This document shows, in pieces, positions 7,779 through 17,227 of a stretch of DNA of 17,227 nucleotides. The first letter of the stretch is position 1; the number at the start of each line of letters is the position of its first letter. The stretch is from Acanthamoeba lenticulata (Eukaryota > Discosea > Longamoebia > Acanthamoebidae). The translations under genes were made by a program, and so were the position numbers. The stretch spans positions 1 to 17,227 of the forward strand of contig NAVB01001208.1 of assembly GCA_002179805.1 (NCBI GenBank), in the 5' to 3' direction. The notes under the pieces were generated by a model, which made no database searches, was not told the DNA's origin, and worked only from the letters and a program-made list of their open reading frames with translations.

Positions 7779-10030
7779 TCAGCACTGAGCCCCGTCCTTG
7801 TGGCCCGTCCTCTTCTTCCCTATTTCGTCAGGGAGGCTCCACGCGTGTACACACTTGCTGCCTTGGTCAACGACAAACACTCGGCCTGTGCGCTCATCAA
7901 CCGCCACGGCCACCGGTTCGTGGAGCTCGCCAGGTACCTTGGCGTTCCAGGAGGTTCTCACGGTGCCAAAGGAGCCCAGGAAGCGCTCTCCGTCGCCACT
8001 CCACTCTTGCACGCGCTTGTTCCCCAAGTCGACGACGAGGATGTGGCCTGTGCGTCTCTCCACCGCCACTCCCTTCGGGGTTCGGAACTGGCCAGGACCG
8101 GTGCCTAGGCAGCCAAAGGAGCGCACGAAGGTGCCGTCCATGCGCCACACCTGCACCCGGTTGTTGTAGCTGTCGACGACGATGATGCGGCCATCCGGTG
8201 TCAGTGCCACGCCCCACGGGCGGCGAAACTGGCCGGGTTCGGAGCCCTCGCAGCCAAAGACGGTCTTCACTCGGCCATCACGGCCCCGAAGCACATGCAC
8301 CTTGTGGTTGATGGTGTCGGAGACGATGATGTGGCGCGATCGCTTATCCACCGCCACGCCTGCCGGGAAGGTCTGGCCAGGCTTGACGGCAAGATAGCAG
8401 AAGGCGCGCAAGAAAGTGCCGTCGGATGCGCGAAGCACCTGCACCTGGCCGGTGTTGTCGGCGACGATGAGCTCGTCCAAGCGCTCGTTCAAGGCCAATC
8501 CGTGGTTGAAGTTGAACTGACCAGGTTCGGTGCCTTGGCTGCCGTATGAACGCAAGAACTCGCCATCGGTCGTCCATACCCCCACATTGGAAGCCCAGCT
8601 GTCGGCGACAAAGACCCGGCCGGTCTGGTCACTCACCACCACGCCACATGGGCTAATGAAGAACTGGCCGAAGACGCGAAGAGGCCTCCTCTCAACAACG
8701 CCATCCACTTCCACTTTGTCTGTCTCGGCAATCTCGTCGGCTTCGATTTGCTCTTCCTCCTCCTCCTCCTCCTCTTCTGCTTCTCCTTCTCCTGCCTCTC
8801 GATGAAGGAGCTGGCCGGACGTGGTCTTGACCATCATCATGATTGCGCGCTCCATGTCTCGTTCCCTTGCCTTGCCTGATGATGTCGAGAAGGTGACCTT
8901 TCTCTCGCCTCGTTGCCTCACCTCGTCCGCCACGTCCCTCGCGTCCTCGACCATCGTCTCGTGCTCCTCCATTTCGGCACTCGGGAGGAAGCTGGGCGCG
9001 CTCAGACTTTTCTGCAGCTCACGTCCGGCGGTCTCGAGCCTTGTCCTCGCCTCCGCCAGTTGAGCCTCCCGTGCCGCTGTCTCTGCGGTCCGGTCGGCTT
9101 CCCACTTGGCCAGCTCCGCGTCCATGGCCCGCTCGCGCTCGGCCAACGCTGCCAGAACGCGCTCGGTCAACGCTGCCAGCACTCGCTCGCGCACTTGCGC
9201 CATGTGGGTCTTCATCGCTCTCCTCGCCTTGCCTCCGCTGTCCTGCTCGCCCTGCGCCTTGGCGCGCTCGGCCTCGGCCGAGGTTACGAGAGAGGCCAGC
9301 GCGTCTTCGATGTCGACCAAGCGCGCCTGCACGGCGTCGCGTGCGCGCTTCTCGGCTTCAGCCAGCAGAACGGCCTCGTGCCCGACGACGAGGCACATGG
9401 TGCACACGGGTGTGCCGTCGTGCTCGCACCAGAGCTCGACGCGCTTGTCGTTGTGGTGCACGCACAAGGGCATGCGCGCACTGGCGGGCGCGGTGGACGA
9501 GGGCTCGCGCACGTGGGTGCGGAAGAGGCGAGCTGCGTGCAAGGCGCCGTCGCACGAGGCGCACAAGAGAGCATCACAGGCGGAGCAAAAGTGCATCGCT
9601 GGCTTGGCTTCGCACTCCCTGCACAACTGTTGCGCGCCTTCGCCTCCTGCTTCTTGATTCTTCTCGTCTTCCTGCTTCTGGCCTTGCGCCGGACTCATGC
9701 GTGAAGACGGCGCAGAAGAGCACGACGACGAAGAAGAAGAAGAAGGTGAAACGGCGGGGAGGACGTCGAGGAGGGCAAAATTACGGGGCACCGCAACCCA
9801 TCCTTGTCCTCTTCCTTCTTACCACGAGGTACTTCTCCTTGACGAGGGGCATGCTCTTTATGACGTAGGGCGAGGAGGTTGGCGAGACAGGCCGTGCAGA
9901 AGGAGTGGCCGCACCGAAGCAGGCGCGGCACGCGGTCGGCTGGTGTCGCGGCAAAGGCCTGGAGGCACACGTCGCACGCCAGCGTCTCCTCGTTTTCCTC
10001 ATCTCCTTCTTGCCTCTTTTGCTGCTTCAT
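7779..10030 (-). CDS. TRIM-like protein: RING, two B-boxes, coiled coil, six NHL repeats
   Basis: This is a probable RING E3 ubiquitin ligase with an NHL beta-propeller for substrate or RNA binding. Exon 1 (10030-9785) codes 82 residues with C19-x2-C22, C40-G-H42, C45-x2-C48 and C81-P, a RING. Exon 1 ends at CCC before a GTAATT donor at 9784. The intron is pyrimidine-rich (TTC repeats). Phase-0 acceptors are CAG before 9677 or 9671, or the CAACAG before TTGTGCAGG. Exon 2 then gives B-box 1 (CREC, CSAC, CASC, then His), B-box 2 (C-VH-H, C-EH-D, C-TM-C, H), an A/E/R-rich coiled coil, a run of nine glutamates and six NHL repeats. Their marks are GQFFISPCGVVV, GQFNFNHGLAL, GQTFPAGVAVD, GQFRRPWGVAL, GQFRTPKGVAV and LHEPVAVAVD. 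The gene ends TGA at 7779. The usual last RING pair CPxC is incomplete at the junction. Only 94 nt separate this start from the next gene's stop. Confidence 0.87.
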
Positions 10031-10124
10031 CTTTTGCTGTTGTTATTAGGTTCTTCATTTAAATGTGAGAAAGGACCAGTAAGCACGAAAAGAGAACAAA
10101 AGTTATGTTGTGATACAAAATCCG

Positions 10125-11995
10125 TTACAAAGCGTCAGAATCCTCATTGTTGGGCTCAAAGCTGATCATCGTGCCGCCTTTCTTCAGCTTCTTGCTCCTT
10201 CTCCAGGCGAGGATGGCGGCGGCCACCACGACCAGCAGCACAAACGCCACGGCAAGCGGAATTGCCACCGCCACGCCCACCACGAGGCCGGTATCGCTCC
10301 CGCCGCTTCCTCCGCTGCCTCTGCCGCCATCAGAGCCTAGCAGGAGGCCAAGTCCGATGCTCGGGTCGTACTGGACCGACTCGTTGAACGGCGGAAGCTC
10401 AAGCACCACCTCGTACTCAGCCACGGCCGAAGCTTTGTCGACAACAACGTTGTGGCGAATGGGCTTGGTGACACCGTCGACCACGGCTACGTCAAACAGC
10501 ACGAAGGTCGCCATCACCAAAGTCCCGCCAGAGGACGACAGCGGGACAAAGTAGGTGGTGAGGTTTGCCGCTGGCGTGGAGGACCTCTTCTCGACTTGTC
10601 CGGAGCCAGCCGGCAGAGAAGCAGCAAAGGAGGACGAGAGGGATGACAGACGATAGCGCACAGTCGACCATTTGCTGGCGTGAGAAGGCGAACCCTCGCC
10701 CACGGCGGTGGCCAACAGACTGAGGGACCACTTGACCGAGTGGGCCTCGATGTCGAAGGAGACACCGGCGAATGAAGCAGGAGTGTCGATTGAGTAGAGA
10801 GCGAATGACTGGTTGAAGATCGTCGAGTTGTCGACCTGGATCGAGTAGATGAAGGTGGATGATGAGGTGTCGTTGATCACCGTACGCGAGGTGCCTAAAG
10901 CACCGCTCGAGTAAGCGGTCGGTCTGCCAGTTGAGGGAAAAAAAACTAATGCAGCAACGTACCGAGAGGAAGAGCTGATGAGTTGCCCAGTTGGAGCCCA
11001 GCGAAGCGTGACACCGCACTAGCTAAGTTGGGGGCAGTGCCGGTGTCGTTCGAGCCGCCTGTGATAACAAGCAAGCTGGATGATCAGATTCGGAGGCACA
11101 TGAGGCCAGACAGAGGCCACATACATACCTGAACGGAATGCCGAGGTCATGTTGAAGTCGGCTTGCGCGACATCAAACTGAGCCGTTGCGTTGAACGCTT
11201 TCATGAGCCTTGGCAAAGACGACGGGGACGGGGACGGGGAGGCGGATGGAGACAATGTAGGGCTCAAGGACGCAGACGGAGAGGGCGAAGGGCTTGAGGA
11301 TGGACTGGGGCTCGTGGTGCTCGAAGGTGAGGGTGACGCAGAAACCACCAAAGCGGTACCGCAGCCAACGATGCTCATCATTGGCACGGCGGAGCTGGAG
11401 GCCGGTGTTGCGTAGTTGCCGTACACATAGAATGGGCTGGCGATGGAAACAGCCAGCGAAGCGTTCATGCTGCTCCACTGAGCAAACTGCCACTTGGTCA
11501 CGTTCAGGGTCGTGCTGAAGAACTCGAGCCAGTACTGCTGGCCCGCCACGAGGGTGGCGGAGCTCAACCAGTAGGTGATCTTAGTGTCCGTTGTTAGCCA
11601 GTTGTAGGTGAGCGTCAAAGCGACCAACGATGATGGCCCTCCGTTGGCAGAGTCGATGGTGTAGATCGAGACGTTAAACGGGTAGTCTGTATAGGATGGT
11701 TGGGTTGGGTTGTTTAGTTCCGAGATACTGCGTACATACAGGCAGCCAAGGGAAGCCCACCGTTTGTTGTGATGTTTACCAGGGCGGACATGTGGAGCGT
11801 GACGGTCTGAACTCTTACCGCGGTTTGGGCCTGAATCTTGATCGACATCCTGCCAGCGTTGTAGAGGTCAGGCAGAGTCACCGCGTCCATGCGCTGGTCC
11901 ACTGTCGCGCACGTCTCGGCACCAAGGCCAGCCGGGAGCCAACAACAGGCCAAGGCCAGAGTGATCCAGCCCAGCAAGAGCATCGTAGCGTTCAT
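10125..11995 (-). CDS. Mucin-like type I membrane glycoprotein, 4 exons
   Basis: I do not recognise a named family. Exons (minus) are 11995-11740, 11686-11129, 11058-10963 and 10894-10125, with GT-AG introns of 53, 70 and 68 nt. The sum is 1680 nt, or 559 residues, and phases agree at every junction. The start is the ATG at 11995, which opens a signal peptide (about 1-26, ending AGLGA before ETCATVDQR). Then come a beta-rich N-terminal ectodomain, a Ser/Pro stalk (about 202-242, repeated SPSPS), and a second ectodomain related in composition. A single transmembrane segment follows (about 506-534, GLVVGVAVAIPLAVAFVLLV...), then a 25-residue cytosolic tail starting RRSKKLKKGG and ending in acidic residues. 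About a dozen N-glycosylation sequons (NIT, NVS, NVT, NAS, NMT, NDT, NST, NLT and others) all lie outside the tail. This is a likely plasma-membrane or endolysosomal surface protein. Intron 3's acceptor (CTTTAG before 10894) was chosen by phase over a nearer CAG. Confidence 0.85.
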
Positions 11996-12449
11996 GGTGT
12001 GATGCTGATGTGGTCCGGGGGAACTCAAACAACAATGGACCTACCGGTTGAGAGCACCCAGCCCTCTTGGCCCTGGTCTCTCCTAAAGTTTTCGGGGCCC
12101 GCGGGTGGACACACCATGATTTCGGTGCAGGGAGGCTTAGCTCACTTTGCCCGTGTGCACAGGAACGTGTCCTCCTGGCGTCCTCTCGCTGTGTGTGCAC
12201 TGGAGAAAAGGCCTCATAACGAGTTTAGTGATGCCTTTTTTCGACCTCGGTGCGTTTCCTTGCCCCCCAACCCCGAGGTCCTAACCCCGAGGTCGCCGCC
12301 CGACTTGCTGAAGCCAGTTGATCAACTCCGAGGCCTAGAGTCTTCTTGGAGGGATAAAAAAAGGGAAAAAGCTCAAAATTACTGCCCAACTGCCAAAACA
12401 GCGGTCGTCGAGAGGCTCATGTGTTGTTGACAGACACGGCACGGCGGCC
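11996..12449. other. Intergenic with short direct/inverted repeats
   Basis: This is the promoter of the membrane-protein gene and the 3' UTR of the Rab11 gene. AACCCCGAGGTC is repeated at 12269-12280 and 12283-12294. Its inverse core GACCTCGG lies at 12243-12250. An A-rich tract (GATAAAAAAAGGG) lies at about 12353. No credible coding frame was found on either strand. Confidence 0.5.
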
Positions 12450-14074
<1,625 letters not shown>

Positions 14075-14404
14075 CTTTTTATTCCGTTATTTATTGATCG
14101 ATTAGCGATTGATTTCCCGTACAGACAGACTCTCGGCCTTTACCTTGCCCAGTCTTTTGTCGAGGTGGAGGAAGAGCGCTTTGCTGTCGTCACGAGTCCG
14201 TTCTTCTCGTCGCCTCAAGGCCGAAAGAAGCCGCGTGAGCGAAGCACCAAAAAAAATTGAAAAAAGAAAAAGAAATTCCAAACGGCCACCGAAGGGGCAA
14301 GAAAACTCAAAATAAATAAGTGTTTTATGATTAATAATAAAATGTCATTTTTTGATGCAACACTCGCTCTTCTTGAGGAACAGCATCAACTCATTCCGCG
14401 CAGC
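14075..14404. other. Intergenic, Rab11 promoter and LIM-gene 3' UTR
   Basis: This 330-nt spacer lies between the Rab11 ATG and the stop of the LIM gene, both on the minus strand. It is A/T-rich in two places (14078-14115 and 14245-14350) and shows no AATAAA on the minus strand close to the LIM stop. No coding frame of interest was seen. Confidence 0.5.
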
Positions 14405-17227
14405 TTACTCGTGCTGCTGGTTGCGGAGCGACTTCTGCGCGTTCCACTCCTCGACGGGCGTCTGCCCGCCAAAGCCCGACGCGTAGTTGCCCTTGAGCTT
14501 GAACAACTGCTTGAAGTGCGGTTTGCTGCACGAGGGCACAACATCATCAACTCGTGAGCTTCAAGTTGATGATGAAGAAAAAGATGAAGAAGAGGAAGGT
14601 ACCAGTAGAGCTTGCCCTCGAGGCCAGCATAGTTGCCCAGGGAGAGGGTCTTGTTGCAATGGGCGCAGCGGAAGCACAGCTTGTGGAAGATCTTGCCGTC
14701 GGCCGACAGCTTCTCGTTGATGTAGACCGTCTTGGCGCACACGGCGCACGCGTCGCCGCGCACCGTCATCGTCACCTTGGGGCTCGCCGAGGCTGACGCC
14801 GGCGTGCGAGGCGACACGCCGCCCGTCGGCCGGACGATGCCGCTGCCGCCGCCGGCGGCCAGCGGGCCGAGGGACAGCGTCGGGATAGACGGCGCCGACG
14901 CCACGCGGCCGCCGTGGGCGCCGCGCTCGATCACGGTCCCCGCGCGCACGCGCTCGCGCGGGTGCTCCTCGGCCTCCTCGGCCTCGGCGCGCAGCTTGGC
15001 CTGAAGCTTTTGCTGCTTCTCGCGCTCGTCCTTCTCGCGCTTCTCCTTCTCCTCCTGCTCGACCTTGGACCGCCACTCGTCCTCCATGCTGCGGCTCCGC
15101 GGCGTCTTGAAGACGGCGGCGTCGGCCTCCTGCTGGCGCGGCGACGTCACGGCGGCGGCGTCGGGGTTGAGGAAGGCGCTCTCTTGCTTGCGCTCCTTCA
15201 CGGCCTCGGCGATACGCTTCATCTCTTCGTCCTTCTCGGCCGCCTTCTCGGCCTCGCGCCGCTCGCGCTCCTCCTCCTCGAGCTTGCGCTTCCAGTCCTC
15301 TTCGGTGATCTTCACGCTCCGCCGGTTGGCCAGCTTCTGCTGCTTCTCGCGCTCGTCCTTCTCGCGCTTCTCCTTCTCCTCTTGCTCGACCTTGAGGCGC
15401 CACTCCTCTTCGACGTTGCGGCTTCGCGGCGTCTTGACGGCCTCGATCTCGCGCTGGATGGCGTCGTTGTTGGACTCCTCGACCGGGTTGAGGAAGGCGC
15501 TCTCCTGCTTGCGCTCCTTGACCGCTTCGGCGATGCGCTTCATCTCCTCTTCCTTCTCGTGCGCCTTCTCGGCTTCGCGTCGCTCGCGCTCCTCCTCTTC
15601 GAGCTTGCGCTTCCAGTCCTCCTCGGTGATTTTCACACTTCGGCGGTTGGCCAACTTCTGCTGCTTCTCGCGCTCCTCTTTCTCGCGCTTCTCCTTCTCT
15701 TCCTGCTCGACCTTGAGGCGCCATTCCTCCTCGATGTTGCGGCTTCGCGGCGTCTTGACGGCCTCGATCTCGCGCTGGATGGCGTCGTTGGAGTCGTCGG
15801 CAGCGGTGGGATTGAGGAAGGCGCTCTCCTGCTTGCGCTCCTTGACGGCCTCGGCGATGCGCTTCATCTCCTCTTCCTTCTCGTGCGCCTTCTCGGCTTC
15901 GCGTCGCTCGCGCTCCTCCTCTTCGAGCTTGCGCTTCCAGTCCTCTTCGGTGATCTTCACGCTCCGCCGGTTGGCCAGCTTTTGCTGCTTCTCACGCTCT
16001 TCCTTCTCGCGCTTCTCGCGCTCCTCCTGCTCGACCTTGAGGCGCCACTCCTCCTCGACGTTGCGGCTTCGCGGCGTCTTGACGGGCTCGACCTCGCGCG
16101 GCGACGTCACAGCGGCGGCAGCGGCTTCGGGATTGAGGAAGGCGCTCTCTTGCTTGCGCTCCTTGACCGCTTCGGCGATGCGCTTCATCTCCTCCTCCTT
16201 CTCGTGCGCCTTCTCGGCCTCGCGCCGCTCGCGCTCCTCCTCCTCGAGCTTGCGCTTCCAGTCCTCTTCGGTGATCTTCACGCTCCGCCGGTTGGCCAGC
16301 TTCTGCTGCTTCTCGCGCTCGTCTTTCTCGCGCTTCTCCTTCTCCTCTTGCTCGACCTTGAGGCGCCACTCCTCCTCGATGTTGCGGCTCCGCGGCGTCT
16401 TCACGGGCGCGGGCTCGGGCTCTCCCGCGTCGTCCTTGGCGGCCTCGGCACCGGTGAACATCGACGCGATGCGGCCCACCTTGGCGCTGCGGGCCAGCTC
16501 CTGGCGCTCCTCCTCCTTGCGCCGCCGGATCTCCTCCTCCTTGGCCTTGGAGCCGCCCTCGGCCTCGTCGCCGGCGCCGGACCCGCCCTCGATGCGGTTC
16601 AGCCAGGCCTCCTCCTTCTCGCGCGGCGTCTTGGGCGTGCGCCTGCTCGTCGTCGCCGTCGTTGTGACGGCCGGCGCGGGCTCGCTGGCGGGCTCCACAG
16701 CGGCGGCAGTGACGACGGTCGGCTCAGCCGCGGCGGTGGAGGCTGGCTCGGCGGCGGTCAGCTCGGCCTCCATACGGGCGAGTTCCTCCTCCTCGCGGCG
16801 GAGGCGCTCTTCCTCGGTCTCGAGATCAGCCTCGGCTTCGGGCTTGACGGCGGCCTCGGCCTGCGCCTTCTGCTGGGCCAGACGCTCGAGCTCGCGAAGC
16901 TCGCGCTCGACGCGCTCCTCCTCGGCGCGCTGCTCCTCCTCGAGAAGACGCAGCTCCTGCTCGACCCGCTTCATCTCCTCGAGCTGCCGGGCCTCTTCCT
17001 CGAGGCGGGCAAGCTCCTCCTCCATCTCCATGATCTCCTCCAGCTCGCGCTCGAGGTCGGCCTCGCGCTGTCGCTTACGCTCGGCCTCGGCCGCGAGCAG
17101 CTCCTCCTCCATGCGCCGCAGCTCGGCCTCTTCCTCTTCGATCCGCTTCAGCTCGGCTTCGGTGTCGTCGACCGCCGTCGGCTCAGCCTGCGTTTGGGTC
17201 TGAGTCGAGGCCTCAACGGCGTCATCA
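14405..17227 (-). CDS. Charged coiled-coil repeat protein with C-terminal LIM domain (5' end outside window)
   Basis: This is a probable actin- or cytoskeleton-associated protein. One exon runs from the right edge to 14603. A 77-nt GT-AG intron (14526-14602) follows, then the last exon 14525-14405. The frame is open to the right edge without a stop, so the start is outside. The order is an E/R-rich coiled coil (right edge to about 16790), an A/T/P-rich linker, a degenerate module start ([15 protein letters not shown]), four full and one partial 107-109-residue modules, a G/A/P-rich linker, and a single LIM domain from 14748. The LIM zinc ligands are CAVC, then H-KLC, CAHC and C-KPH, the last pair split by the intron. 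It ends [20 protein letters not shown] plus 20 residues, as in single-LIM proteins such as EPLIN. The module helices and LIM resemble cytoskeletal scaffolds, but the partner is unknown. Confidence 0.9.
15000..16404 (-). repeat. Tandem array of about 320-bp coding modules (4 full + 1 partial)
   Basis: Module starts (VKTPRSRN or variant) lie at 16404, 16083, 15759, 15438 and 15111, giving unit lengths of 321, 324, 321 and 327 bp. Each unit has the same order: [84 protein letters not shown], then a variable linker of 12-18 residues. Units 2 and 3 share the AIQREIEA linker; units 1 and 4 share the VTSPR linker. The fifth unit is cut after QQKL and drifts into [12 protein letters not shown]. Confidence 0.92.

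Noticed and set aside
8913..9868. Long plus-strand frames opposite the NHL gene.
   Set aside because: They are antisense shadows of the coiled coil and B-boxes, and the zinc-ligand spacing exists only on the minus strand.
14750..16404. A tandem array that could be read as a CRISPR or satellite repeat.
   Set aside because: The 321-327 bp period is a multiple of three, is fully coding and has protein-level constraint, so it is a repeated protein module.
15065..17203. A 712-codon open frame on the plus strand, rich in Ser and Arg.
   Set aside because: It is the exact antisense of the coiled-coil LIM gene. CTC/CTT/CGC codons opposite GAG/AAG/GCG lack stops by composition, and the minus strand has the LIM domain, intron signals and module conservation.

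Overview
The window reads as nuclear DNA of a GC-rich, intron-dense protist. The best fit is a free-living amoebozoan of the Acanthamoeba type. This is inferred from four things: short (53-270 nt) spliceosomal introns, very compact gene spacing, a eukaryotic gene set (Rab11, RING/B-box/NHL, SH3, LIM, a family I pyrophosphatase of the fungal/animal kind) and homopolymer-rich proteins. No bacterial operon, rRNA, tRNA, CRISPR array or transposon was seen.

Layout, left to right. 1-1185 (-): a Q/H/S/T/P-rich low-complexity protein whose 3' end runs to or past the left edge. 2107-3574 (-): soluble inorganic pyrophosphatase in eight exons. 4145-5661 (+): an SH3/coiled-coil/polyQ protein in three exons, divergent from the pyrophosphatase across a 570-nt shared upstream region that holds a perfect TGACGTCA palindrome. 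5768-7448 (-): an intronless secreted glycoside hydrolase-like protein with two 100-residue Ig-like repeats and one reading-frame break. 7779-10030 (-): a TRIM-like RING/B-box/coiled-coil/six-NHL-repeat protein. 10125-11995 (-): a heavily glycosylated single-pass membrane protein in four exons. 12450-14074 (-): a complete 215-residue Rab11-family GTPase in eleven exons, including a 27-nt micro-exon and a GC-AG intron. 14405-17227 (-): the 3' part of a long charged coiled-coil protein with a tandem array of about 107-codon modules and a C-terminal LIM domain; its 5' end lies beyond the right edge.

Exon structures were rebuilt by hand from splice signals, reading phase and family alignment. For the pyrophosphatase, SH3, membrane-protein, Rab11 and LIM genes, the chosen exons sum to whole codons with consistent phases. 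The genes do not form a pathway. Several (Rab11, SH3, LIM, the mucin-like membrane protein) fit membrane traffic, cytoskeleton and cell-surface roles, but that grouping is inference.

The most interesting points are the GC-AG intron and micro-exon in the Rab11 gene, a local preference for GTAC splice donors (13 of 24), the homogenised module array in the LIM protein, the probably transferred intronless hydrolase with a single-base frame break, and a TRIM-like architecture whose RING domain lacks an obvious eighth zinc ligand.
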